A DNA stretch of 7,961 bases from Prevotellaceae bacterium. GTDB taxonomy: Bacteria; Bacteroidota; Bacteroidia; Bacteroidales; UBA932. Shown here one piece after another: positions 1 to 5,624 of the stretch. Both the position numbers and the translations under genes were made by a program. Position 1 is the stretch's first letter, and each line of letters begins with the position of its first letter. The DNA lies in assembly GCA_031287815.1 (NCBI GenBank), contig JAITSM010000238.1:1-7961 (forward strand). Direction: 5' to 3'. The notes beneath the pieces are model-generated. The model saw nothing but the letters and a program-made list of their open reading frames with translations. It was not told the DNA's origin and searched no databases.

Positions 1-27
1 CTGTTTTCAAACACAAACCAATCTTAT

Positions 28-63
28 AAAACAACCCCCTGCTGCGATTTTTTGTTCACTGCC
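28..63 (-). repeat. Conserved 36-nt 3' leader element, copy 1
   Basis: On the minus strand this block begins GGCAGTGAA and ends GGGGTTGTTTT. It matches 5517-5552 at 33 of 36 positions, and all three differences are transitions. A second short match, GTTTGTGTTTG (complement of 8-18, and 5563-5573), follows after 9-10 unmatched bases. The rest of the leader is conserved mainly in structure, so this block is under sequence-level constraint or was recently duplicated. Confidence 0.75.
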
Positions 64-349
64 ATTTATTGCAGAAGTTTTTAATAAACGTTTTCTGCAA
101 TTTGTCCCTTTAACTTTTAGGGTGATTTTCTCTTGATTCTACTAAAAAATCAAGAGTAAAAATGGGTGTTATACTTTTACCAATTCGAGGTTCTAGGAAA
201 CCCACCCGGTATATTAAGTATAACGACCCACATCCACTCTTGATGCGGTCGCTTTTACTTATTATTCATACAGGGTTTGAAATTTCCTAGATTTCGAATT
301 GGACAGAATAAAAGTTAAAGCGATATATTTTTTTATATCTATTTCAAAA

Positions 350-361
350 TGTCAAAGAGCA
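350..361 (-). promoter_or_regulatory. boxA-like antitermination motif in leader copy 1
   Basis: The minus strand reads TGCTCTTTGACA, one base from the E. coli rrn boxA sequence TGCTCTTTAACA that binds NusB-NusE (S10). It lies a few bases after the expected transcription start, ahead of the strong hairpins. Copy 2 has TGTTCTTTGTTA at the same place (5305-5316). Antitermination through the structured leader is inferred. Confidence 0.5.
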
Positions 362-375
362 AGTAATAACCGGTG

Positions 376-406
376 CAAATATAATCACATTTTTTTAAAT
401 TCCAAA
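376..406 (-). promoter_or_regulatory. Bacteroidota-type promoter of leader copy 1
   Basis: Read on the minus strand there is TTTGG (complement of 402-406) and, with exactly 19 bases after its TTG, TATATTTG (complement of 376-383). This matches the TTTG / 19 bp / TAnnTTTG consensus of the primary sigma factor of Bacteroidota. The stretch ATTTGGAATT followed by an A-run is shared with the promoter at 5262-5292, so the promoters are paralogous along with the leaders they drive. Transcription would start near 367-370 and run leftward. Confidence 0.8.
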
Positions 407-455
407 TTTTTTTAATGAGGATTCAGGGCCGACGCATTATGCCCGCAGGGGCGGA

Positions 456-486
456 TTTAAAGTATCGTTAAAAATTTCTATCTTTG
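456..486 (+). promoter_or_regulatory. Promoter of the DUF4199-glycosyltransferase unit
   Basis: TATCTTTG at 479-486 fits the Bacteroidota -7 element TAnnTTTG. TTTA at 456-459 sits 19 bases upstream, where TTTG is expected, so the -33 element is imperfect. The start codon follows about 20 bases after the -7 element. The promoter diverges from the leader promoter at 376-406, with about 50 bases between them. Confidence 0.6.
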
Positions 487-507
487 CATAACAAATTTTA
501 AAAAAGA

Positions 508-1044
508 ATGATTATGAAAAATTCCTTTCTTCAAAGCGCCGCTGTACACGGGCTTTTCATGGGGTTAGCGCTTATCATCCTGTCGTTGCTGGATTGGAAG
601 CTGGGGTTCTATGGACAGAAGTTTTATTTTTCTTTGCTTTCCTACGCAGTAATCTTTGCCGGATTGGCTTATAGCGCGACTGTTTACCGGAAACAAACCG
701 GCGGGTATATTTCCTACGGGCAGGCATACGGCTACAGTATTACGGTGGCGGCGGCCGCTGCTATTCTGTCGGCCGCTTTCACTATATTACTGATGTATGT
801 AATAGACTCCACTTATCTGGAAACCGTACTGGCGTTTACGGAAGAGACGTTACTGGATGCGGGCTTGCCGCAGGCGCAGGTAGATATGGCTTTGGAAATG
901 TCTTCCAAAATGACGCATCCTGTCATTAGTTTCCTCTCTTCTCTCTTTGGCACGCTGTTCGTCTCGGCGATTATTGCGCTCATCACGTCGGCCATTGTGA
1001 AGAAGGCGAACCCTAATCCGTTTGCCGGCGGCGAAAATCTTTAA
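508..1044 (+). CDS. DUF4199 family membrane protein
   Basis: A 178-residue protein with four predicted membrane segments at about residues 11-29, 40-58, 74-99 and 138-164. A polar loop of about 35 residues lies between the third and fourth. Size, layout and the Y-I-S-Y-G-Q-A-Y-G stretch after the second segment fit the DUF4199 family of Bacteroidota, which has no known function. The start is ATG at 508; ATG at 514, giving MKNSFLQ, is equally possible, and no Shine-Dalgarno site decides between them. The glycosyltransferase begins 9 bases after the stop, so the two are almost certainly co-transcribed, which suggests a role in the envelope. That role is inferred from context only. Confidence 0.85.
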   Translation: MIMKNSFLQSAAVHGLFMGLALIILSLLDWKLGFYGQKFYFSLLSYAVIFAGLAYSATVYRKQTGGYISYGQAYGYSITVAAAAAILSAAFTILLMYVIDSTYLETVLAFTEETLLDAGLPQAQVDMALEMSSKMTHPVISFLSSLFGTLFVSAIIALITSAIVKKANPNPFAGGENL

Positions 1045-1053
1045 GCGGGAATT

Positions 1054-2025
1054 ATGATAGCTATTTCGGTCGTGGTGCCGCTATATAACGAGGAAGCGTC
1101 GCTTCCCGAGCTGGTCGAATGGATTGCGCGCGTGATGCGCGACAACCGGTATTCCTTTGAAATTATTCTGGTGGACGACGGCAGCAGCGACCGCTCATGG
1201 AATGTCATTGAAACGCTGGCGGCAGAACGGCCGTATATTCACGGCATCCGTTTTCGCCGTAACTATGGAAAGTCGGCGGCGCTGTTCTGCGGATTTGAGG
1301 CGGCGCAAGGCGAGGTAGTGATTACGATGGACGCCGACCTGCAAGACAGCCCCGATGAAATCCCGGCGTTGTATAAAAAAATTACTGCGGAAAATTTCGA
1401 CCTCGTGTCCGGCTGGAAAAAGAAACGGCACGACAGCAAACTGGCAAAAAATATCCCGTCCAAAATCTTCAATGCGGTTGCCCGCCTTATTACCGGCATC
1501 AAATTGCATGACATGAACTGCGGCTTGAAAGCTTATAAAAATAAAGTGGTAAAGAGCGTGGAAGTGTACGGCGAAATGCACCGCTACATTCCGGTGCTGG
1601 CGAAGCAAGCGGGCTTTACGCGCATCGGCGAACAGGTGGTGGTGCATTATGCGCGGAAATACGGACAGTCAAAATTCGGCTTGTCGCGCTTCATACACGG
1701 CTTTCTCGACTTGATGAGCGTAGTAATCGTGGGGAAATTCGGGAAAAAACCCATGCACTTTTTCGGCGTGGTGGGCACGTTGATGTTTATGGTCGGCGGC
1801 TTCATTGCCTTGTGGCTGATAGTGTCCAAGCTCATGGCGCAAGGGCGCGGCGATTTTTTTCGTGCCGTTACCGACCAGCCGCTGTTCTACCTGGCCATAC
1901 TTGCTATCATCATCGGCGTCCAATTGTTTTTAACCGGATTTATTGCAGAGCTCGTAGCCCGCTCCGGCGGCGACCGCAATAAATACCTTATTGAGGAAAA
2001 AATTTTTACGAAGTATGAAGTATGA
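1054..2025 (+). CDS. Family 2 glycosyltransferase, DPM1/GtrB-like, membrane-anchored
   Basis: A 323-residue protein. A GT-A fold domain occupies about residues 1-215, with VVPLYNEE at 7-14, VDDGSSD at 40-46 and the metal/nucleotide-sugar motif DADLQD at 93-98. The motif K-Y-G-Q-S-K-F-G at 202-209 is typical of the polyprenyl-phosphate glycosyltransferase branch (DPM1, GtrB, ArnC relatives). Two membrane segments follow at about 235-258 and 275-301. Family knowledge suggests transfer of a sugar from a nucleotide donor to a polyprenyl phosphate at the inner face of the cytoplasmic membrane; the sugar cannot be read from sequence. ATG 1054 lies 9 bases after the DUF4199 gene. The final residues KYEV and the TGA stop (2023-2025) are contributed by a GAAGTAT heptamer array, so the natural end of the protein has been overwritten or extended there. 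Confidence 0.9.
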   Translation: MIAISVVVPLYNEEASLPELVEWIARVMRDNRYSFEIILVDDGSSDRSWNVIETLAAERPYIHGIRFRRNYGKSAALFCGFEAAQGEVVITMDADLQDSPDEIPALYKKITAENFDLVSGWKKKRHDSKLAKNIPSKIFNAVARLITGIKLHDMNCGLKAYKNKVVKSVEVYGEMHRYIPVLAKQAGFTRIGEQVVVHYARKYGQSKFGLSRFIHGFLDLMSVVIVGKFGKKPMHFFGVVGTLMFMVGGFIALWLIVSKLMAQGRGDFFRAVTDQPLFYLAILAIIIGVQLFLTGFIAELVARSGGDRNKYLIEEKIFTKYEV

Positions 2026-2037
2026 GGGATGAAGTAT
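2010..2037 (+). repeat. Heptamer array GAAGTAT at the glycosyltransferase 3' end
   Basis: Four units of seven bases: GAAGTAT (2010), GAAGTAT (2017), GAGGGAT (2024) and GAAGTAT (2031). The first two units code for the end of the glycosyltransferase, and its TGA stop spans units two and three. Related arrays lie at 4136-4157 and 5185-5227. Confidence 0.85.
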
Positions 2038-2042
2038 GCCCC

Positions 2043-2070
2043 TTAATCCCCTAATCTCTTAATCCCCTAA
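2043..2070 (+). repeat. Octamer array TTAATCCC / CTAATCTC
   Basis: TTAATCCC (2043), CTAATCTC (2051), TTAATCCC (2059) and CTAA (2067) repeat with a strict period of eight bases. The array fills the gap between the heptamer array and the maf start codon. No terminator or promoter is evident in this 55-base gap. Confidence 0.75.
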
Positions 2071-2080
2071 ATTAGTTACA

Positions 2081-2653
2081 TTGAAACTTATTCTTGCCTC
2101 CGGTTCGCCGCGCCGCCAACAGCTGATGGAAGGGCTCGGGATACCGTTTACAGTAGAGCTTTCCGGCGATGTCGAAGAAATTATTCCGGCAGGGATGCCG
2201 CTGGAAGAAGCGCCGGAATATCTGGCGCGCCTGAAATCGGAAGCCTTCCGCCCCTTAGCCGGCGACGAGCTGGTAATTACCGCCGATACGGTTGTCATTT
2301 GCCAGCAGCAGTTGCTCGGAAAGCCCGCCGGCAAAGCCGACGCCGAACGTATGCTGCGCCTGCTGTCGGGCAATAAACATGATGTCCTCACCGGCGTTTG
2401 CCTGCGCACAACCCAAGCCACGCACACCTTTACGGCGCATACTGCCGTTTTTTTCCGCCCCCTGTCAACGGCGGAAATCGGTTATTATATCGACCGCTAC
2501 CGCCCTTACGACAAAGCCGGCGCATACGGCGCGCAGGAATGGATAGGATATGTGGGAATAGAACGTATCGAAGGTTCGTACTTTAACGTGATGGGCTTGC
2601 CGTTGCAACTACTCTATGCGGCGTTGATGCAATTCGGCATCAGGAATTTTTAA
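2081..2653 (+). CDS. maf: Maf family nucleoside triphosphate pyrophosphatase
   Basis: A 190-residue protein of full family length. The N-terminus MKLILASGSPRRQQLM carries the nucleotide-binding S-G-S-P-R-R motif at residues 7-12. ADTVV at 68-72 contains the catalytic-site aspartate D69, followed by LGKP at 79-82 with the conserved K81. The C-terminal block DKAGAYGAQ (144-152) and E-G-S-Y-F-N-V-M-G-L-P-L (164-175) is diagnostic. The D-T-V form of the active-site motif resembles the YhdE branch, which hydrolyses dTTP, UTP and modified pyrimidine nucleotides to monophosphates; the YceF branch differs there. The start is taken as TTG at 2081, because it gives the exact family N-terminus and no ATG is available upstream in frame. 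The enzyme is cytosolic. It lies 55 bases after the glycosyltransferase, with repeats in the gap. Confidence 0.93.
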   Translation: MKLILASGSPRRQQLMEGLGIPFTVELSGDVEEIIPAGMPLEEAPEYLARLKSEAFRPLAGDELVITADTVVICQQQLLGKPAGKADAERMLRLLSGNKHDVLTGVCLRTTQATHTFTAHTAVFFRPLSTAEIGYYIDRYRPYDKAGAYGAQEWIGYVGIERIEGSYFNVMGLPLQLLYAALMQFGIRNF

Positions 2654-2664
2654 ACCCTTTTTTG

Positions 2665-2672
2665 TACCTTTG
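2665..2672 (+). promoter_or_regulatory. Possible -7 element ahead of the LptF/LptG-family gene
   Basis: TACCTTTG followed by C matches TAnnTTTGC and lies 25 bases before the ATG at 2697. No TTG is present at the proper distance upstream, so this may be a weak internal promoter within the operon. Confidence 0.4.
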
Positions 2673-2696
2673 CACCTTTAAACGGGATATCCAAAC

Positions 2697-4187
2697 ATGA
2701 AAATCTTTGACCGCTTTACTTTAAAATCGTATCTAGGCCCGATGATTCTGACCTTTTTCATCGTGCTTTTCATATTGATGTTAAATTTCCTGTGGCTCTA
2801 TATCGACGATTTAATTGGTAAAGGGTTGTCCCTTTCGGTGATTGTAGAATTTATTTTTTGGGGAACGGCGTCGTTCATTCCTTTGGCCTTGCCGCTTTCC
2901 ACGCTGCTGGCGTCTATTATGACTATGGGAAACCTGGGCGAAAGCAACGAATTGCTGGCTATGAAATCTACCGGCATTTCCCTGCAACGCATTATACGCC
3001 CCCTCATGGCGCTGGCGATAACTGTTAGCATCGGCGCATTTTTTATATCGAATAATTTTCTCCCCTATGCCAACCTGCAAATTAAAACGCTGCTGTTCGA
3101 TATTAAACACAAGCGGGAAGAAATAAAAATTCCCGCCGGCGTATTTTACAACGGTATTGAAGACCTGAGCCTCTACGTAGACAGGCAGGACGAGGCCAGC
3201 GGGATGATGTATAATATCATGCTGTATGACCACCGGGCGAAGAAAGGGAATATTTCCGTTACGCTCGCCGATTCCGGCTACATCCGCCTGACGGAAAACA
3301 AGCAGCATATCATTTTCTCCTTTTATCACGGCTACGCTTACGAAGAAGGAGAATCGGGCAACCAGGCGAAAGAGATGGTATATCCCTTTCAGCGGCGTTA
3401 TTTCGACCGGCAGGAAGTGCTGGTGCCGCTGGAAGGGTACGATTTCCAACGGAGCGACGGCACCCGCTTCAGCGACGATGCGCAAATACAAAATATCAAC
3501 CGGCTGTCGTTTATGAAAGATTCGCTGAAAAGCCTTTTGACAGCGGGCAACGAACGGTTTTTACAAACCTTTGTAACGCCCGGCTACCTCCCGAATTATA
3601 ACCTGAAAGATTCTGTACTGCGCGCGCGACAAATCTACACCGCCGCTTTCGATTCATTGTACCGCGCATTCCCGGTGGAAAAGCAACTGGAAGCCGCCAA
3701 ACAGGCGTACAATACGATTGACAGAAATGCTTTGTATATCGCCAACTATGCGGCGGAACAGGAGAAAGACGACTATCCGCGCCGGAGCGTGGCGATTGAA
3801 TGGCACCGTAAATTTACGCTCTCGTTTGCCTGCTTAATATTTTTCTTCATCGGTGCGCCGCTGGGCGCCATTATTCGCAAGGGAGGGCTCGGGATGCCTG
3901 CGGTGGTATCCATTTTCTTCTTCGTCATTTATTGGGTGATTGACATCAGCGGAAAAAAACTATCGCGCGACGGCGCATGGGACCCGCTTTTCGGCACATG
4001 GGTGTCGAGCATGGTGCTGCTGCCTATCGGGATTTTCCTGACGTATAAAGCTACCTCCGATTCTTCCCTGTTTAATGCGGAAAAATATATAGACTTTTTC
4101 CGCAATATAGCGAAATGGCTGAAAAAAAGAAGGATGAAGTATGAAGTGGCTGGCGCCGGTGTTGGGGGGAAATTCATAAATAAATAA
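2697..4187 (+). CDS. LptF/LptG (YjgP/YjgQ) family LPS-export permease
   Basis: A 496-residue protein. Three N-terminal membrane segments (about 12-34, 50-77, 101-119) and three C-terminal ones (about 373-393, 400-418, 432-450) flank a large periplasmic region. This is the layout of LptF and LptG, the membrane halves of the LptB2FG ABC exporter that lifts lipopolysaccharide out of the inner membrane onto LptC. Family signatures are the start IFDRFTLKSYLGP, E-L-L-A-M-K-S-T-G-I-S at 85-95 (the LptB-coupling region) and the C-terminal G-A-P-L-G-A-I-I-R-K-G-G-L-G block at 386-399. It is longer than the 350-370 residues of E. coli LptF or LptG, mainly because the periplasmic part is extended (about 250-365), as is common in Bacteroidota. 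LptF versus LptG cannot be decided. From residue 480 the tail (MKYEV and onward) is encoded by a heptamer array and its flank, so it is probably not native. Confidence 0.9.
   Translation: MKIFDRFTLKSYLGPMILTFFIVLFILMLNFLWLYIDDLIGKGLSLSVIVEFIFWGTASFIPLALPLSTLLASIMTMGNLGESNELLAMKSTGISLQRIIRPLMALAITVSIGAFFISNNFLPYANLQIKTLLFDIKHKREEIKIPAGVFYNGIEDLSLYVDRQDEASGMMYNIMLYDHRAKKGNISVTLADSGYIRLTENKQHIIFSFYHGYAYEEGESGNQAKEMVYPFQRRYFDRQEVLVPLEGYDFQRSDGTRFSDDAQIQNINRLSFMKDSLKSLLTAGNERFLQTFVTPGYLPNYNLKDSVLRARQIYTAAFDSLYRAFPVEKQLEAAKQAYNTIDRNALYIANYAAEQEKDDYPRRSVAIEWHRKFTLSFACLIFFFIGAPLGAIIRKGGLGMPAVVSIFFFVIYWVIDISGKKLSRDGAWDPLFGTWVSSMVLLPIGIFLTYKATSDSSLFNAEKYIDFFRNIAKWLKKRRMKYEVAGAGVGGKFINK
4136..4157 (+). 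repeat. Heptamer array inside the LptF/LptG-family 3' end
   Basis: GAAGTAT (4136), GAAGTGG (4143) and the flank CTGGCGCC (4150-4157). The 25 bases from 4134 match 5204-5228 at 24 positions. The array lies within the coding sequence and encodes KYEVAGA, the same KYEV that ends the glycosyltransferase, in the same repeat phase. Confidence 0.85.
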
Positions 4188-4204
4188 ACCCATAAATCTC
4201 TTTC

Positions 4205-5173
4205 ATGTCTTTAAAAATCGTTTATATGGGTACGCCCGAGTTTGCTGTGGCGCCGTTGAAAGCCTTGCTGGACGGCGGCTACACGATAGCTGGGGTGGTA
4301 ACGGCTCCCGACAGGCCGGCCGGGCGCGGGCAGCGTATACAGATGTCGGCCGTGAAGGCCTTCGCCCTGTCTAACGGCTTGCCGCTGGCACAGCCGGAGC
4401 AGTTGCGCGACGAAGAATTTTTGCAACAACTCCGCGCATGGGATGCCGACGTATTTGTGGTGGTCGCCTTCCGTATGTTGCCCGAAGAAGTGTTTACGAT
4501 TCCGCCGAAGGGGACGTTTAATTTGCATGCTTCGCTACTGCCGCAGTATCGCGGCGCGGCGCCCATCAACCGCGCCCTGATGAACGGCGAAAGACAAACC
4601 GGCGTAACCACTTTTTTTATTGATAAAAAAATGGACACCGGACAAATTATTTTTCGTGAAGCCACCGATATTTCCGCCGACGAAAATGCCGGGCAACTCC
4701 ATGACCGCCTCATGCAAATGGGCGCAGCCCTTGTGGTGAAAACGATAGAAGCCATTGCCGGCGGGGAGGTGCATCCCGTCTCCCAGTCTGCCGTGTTGAA
4801 AGACCGGGTAAAAGACGCGCCGAAAATTACCAAAGAAACGCGCATTATCCAATGGCAACAATCGCCTAAAACTATCTACGACCAGATACGCGGTTTAAGC
4901 CCCCGCCCGGCCGCCATTTCGGAACTGTGGCATGCTTCCGGCACGCCGTTTGCGCTGGTAAAAATAATTTCGGCAAAAATGGAAATAGCGACGCATTCCC
5001 TGAATCCGGGTACGCTGCACATAGAAGGCAATGTCTTAAGAGTTGCCTGTAACAACGGTTTCATCCTCATCACCGAACTGCAACTCGCCGGCAAAAAAGC
5101 CATGTCCGCCGCCCAATTCATCGCCGGATTCCGCCACCTGGGACACTACCGTTTTTATGTCCAGAAGGATTAA
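4205..5173 (+). CDS. fmt: Methionyl-tRNA formyltransferase
   Basis: A 322-residue cytosolic enzyme (E. coli Fmt has 315) that formylates initiator Met-tRNA using 10-formyltetrahydrofolate. The N-terminal formyltransferase domain starts with IVYMGTPEFAV at residues 5-15 and has A-P-D-R-P-A-G-R-G at 34-42. The catalytic triad falls exactly at the E. coli positions: N106 and H108 in FNLHASLLPQYRGAAPIN, and D144 in KKMDTGQI. The C-terminal tRNA-binding domain (about 205-315) includes L-S-P-R-P-A-A near its start. ATG 4205 follows the LptF/G-family stop by 17 bases, so read-through transcription is likely. The gene ends ahead of a heptamer array, and no intrinsic terminator is visible. Confidence 0.96.
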   Translation: MSLKIVYMGTPEFAVAPLKALLDGGYTIAGVVTAPDRPAGRGQRIQMSAVKAFALSNGLPLAQPEQLRDEEFLQQLRAWDADVFVVVAFRMLPEEVFTIPPKGTFNLHASLLPQYRGAAPINRALMNGERQTGVTTFFIDKKMDTGQIIFREATDISADENAGQLHDRLMQMGAALVVKTIEAIAGGEVHPVSQSAVLKDRVKDAPKITKETRIIQWQQSPKTIYDQIRGLSPRPAAISELWHASGTPFALVKIISAKMEIATHSLNPGTLHIEGNVLRVACNNGFILITELQLAGKKAMSAAQFIAGFRHLGHYRFYVQKD

Positions 5174-5184
5174 GGAGCATTTTT

Positions 5185-5227
5185 GAAGTTTGAAGTATGA
5201 GGTATGAAGTATGAGGTGGCTGGCGCC
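5185..5227 (+). repeat. Heptamer array downstream of fmt
   Basis: Units GAAGTTT (5185), GAAGTAT (5192), GAGGTAT (5199), GAAGTAT (5206) and GAGGTGG (5213), then CTGGCGCC (5220-5227). This is the longest of the three related arrays and the only one wholly outside a coding sequence. Its right half plus flank is nearly identical to 4134-4158. Confidence 0.85.
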
Positions 5228-5261
5228 GAAACTACTTTGCGGGAAAATTTTTTCAAAAATA

Positions 5262-5292
5262 TTTGGAATTAAAAAATAAGTTGCTATATTTG
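5262..5292 (+). promoter_or_regulatory. Bacteroidota-type promoter of leader copy 2 and the secreted protein gene
   Basis: TTTG at 5262-5265 and TATATTTG at 5285-5292 are separated by exactly 19 bases, a textbook match to the Bacteroidota consensus. The sequence ATTTGGAATT with the following A-run is shared with the mirror promoter at 376-406. Transcription should start near 5298, about 325 bases before the start codon, an unusually long leader. Confidence 0.85.
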
Positions 5293-5304
5293 CAACGCAT
5301 TATA

Positions 5305-5316
5305 TGTTCTTTGTTA
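5305..5316 (+). promoter_or_regulatory. boxA-like motif in leader copy 2
   Basis: TGTTCTTTGTTA, followed by TTTTGA, sits just after the expected transcription start, at the same place as TGCTCTTTGACA in copy 1. It matches the boxA core TTCTTTG but is more diverged at its 3' end. A role in antitermination is inferred. Confidence 0.42.
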
Positions 5317-5516
5317 TTTTGACGCTTTTGTTCCATTTCTGAAATCAGCAAAATTTCAAAACGTAATGAGCAAAGTAAAATGATTACACGTAAAAAACGT
5401 GGGCTTTTATTTATATTACGTTAGGTTTTGCTGAACCTCAGAAATGGTAAATAACCGGTTCACGTTTTAATATTTTATTTAGATCCCTCGTTAATAAAAG
5501 TAGAAGTGTGAAAACC

Positions 5517-5552
5517 GGCAGTGAATAAAAAATTGCAGCAAGGGGTTGTTTT
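5517..5552 (+). repeat. Conserved 36-nt 3' leader element, copy 2
   Basis: This block begins GGCAGTGAA, ends GGGGTTGTTTT, and matches 28-63 (minus strand) at 33 of 36 positions. It lies between the last helix and the start codon, about 70 bases before ATG 5625. Frame from GTG 5521 is open and the matching frame in copy 1 closes after 11 codons, so a conserved leader peptide is possible but weakly supported. Confidence 0.75.
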
Positions 5553-5624
5553 GGTTGATAAAGTTTGTGTTTGCAAAATAACCCTGAGGCTGCAAAAAAT
5601 AATAACAATTTTAAAATAAAAATT

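Larger units (their letters stand above)
1..369 (-). ncRNA. Structured 5' leader RNA, copy 1 (its gene lies off the left edge)
   Basis: No gene is visible in this stretch. On the minus strand the transcript folds into a long hairpin. Helix A is 294-302 with 180-188 (CCAATTCGA / TCGAATTGG) and helix B is 283-291 with 192-200 (TCTAGGAAA / TTTCCTAGA). Inner pairs are ACCC/GGGT (273-276 with 204-207), TACTT/AAGTA (256-260 with 216-220), GGTCG/CGACC (247-251 with 224-228) and GATG/CATC (242-245 with 231-234). An 11-bp outer helix joins 310-320 to 108-118. Further hairpins are CTCTTGATT / AATCAAGAG at about 131-156 and ATTGCAGAA / TTCTGCAAT at 68-76 with 93-101. The same plan occurs at 5299-5573, where helix B and part of helix A are covaried. 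In that copy the start codon comes about 50 bases after the end of homology, so here the coding sequence should begin roughly 45-60 bases left of the window. That gene is inferred, not seen. No named RNA family is recognised. Confidence 0.75.
5299..5573 (+). ncRNA. Structured 5' leader RNA, copy 2
   Basis: No gene lies between 5174 and 5624; the stretch holds this leader. The outer helix is 5325-5332 with 5493-5500 (CTTTTGTT / AATAAAAG, one G-U). Helix A is 5333-5342 with 5438-5447 (CCATTTCTGA / TCAGAAATGG). Helix B is 5345-5353 with 5426-5434 (TCAGCAAAA / TTTTGCTGA). Helix C is 5360-5367 with 5415-5422 (AACGTAAT / ATTACGTT). An apical hairpin pairs 5387-5391 with 5397-5401 (CACGT / ACGTG). 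Between A and B both copies have AA opposite ACC, and between B and C both have TTTCAA opposite GGG or AGG. Helix B differs from copy 1 at four base pairs, all with compensatory changes, and helix A at one, plus one inserted pair. Loops are therefore conserved while stems covary. The RNA precedes the secreted protein gene in the same orientation and probably remains part of its mRNA, though a processed or trans-acting RNA is not excluded. Confidence 0.8.

Noticed and set aside
5174..5261. Intrinsic terminator after fmt
   Set aside because: Only the heptamer array and GGCGCC are present; there is no stable GC-rich stem followed by a T-run.
1..5573. The inverted leader copies as ends of a composite transposon carrying the housekeeping genes
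   Set aside because: The repeats contain matched promoters and covarying RNA helices, the copies are diverged, there is no transposase, and the interior is ordinary housekeeping genes. Two separate outward-facing gene leaders explain this better.
5565..5624. Start of the secreted protein at TTG 5565
   Set aside because: It would place 20 polar residues before a perfect signal peptide and overlaps the shared GTTTGTGTTTG leader block. ATG 5625, with an A-rich leader, is preferred.
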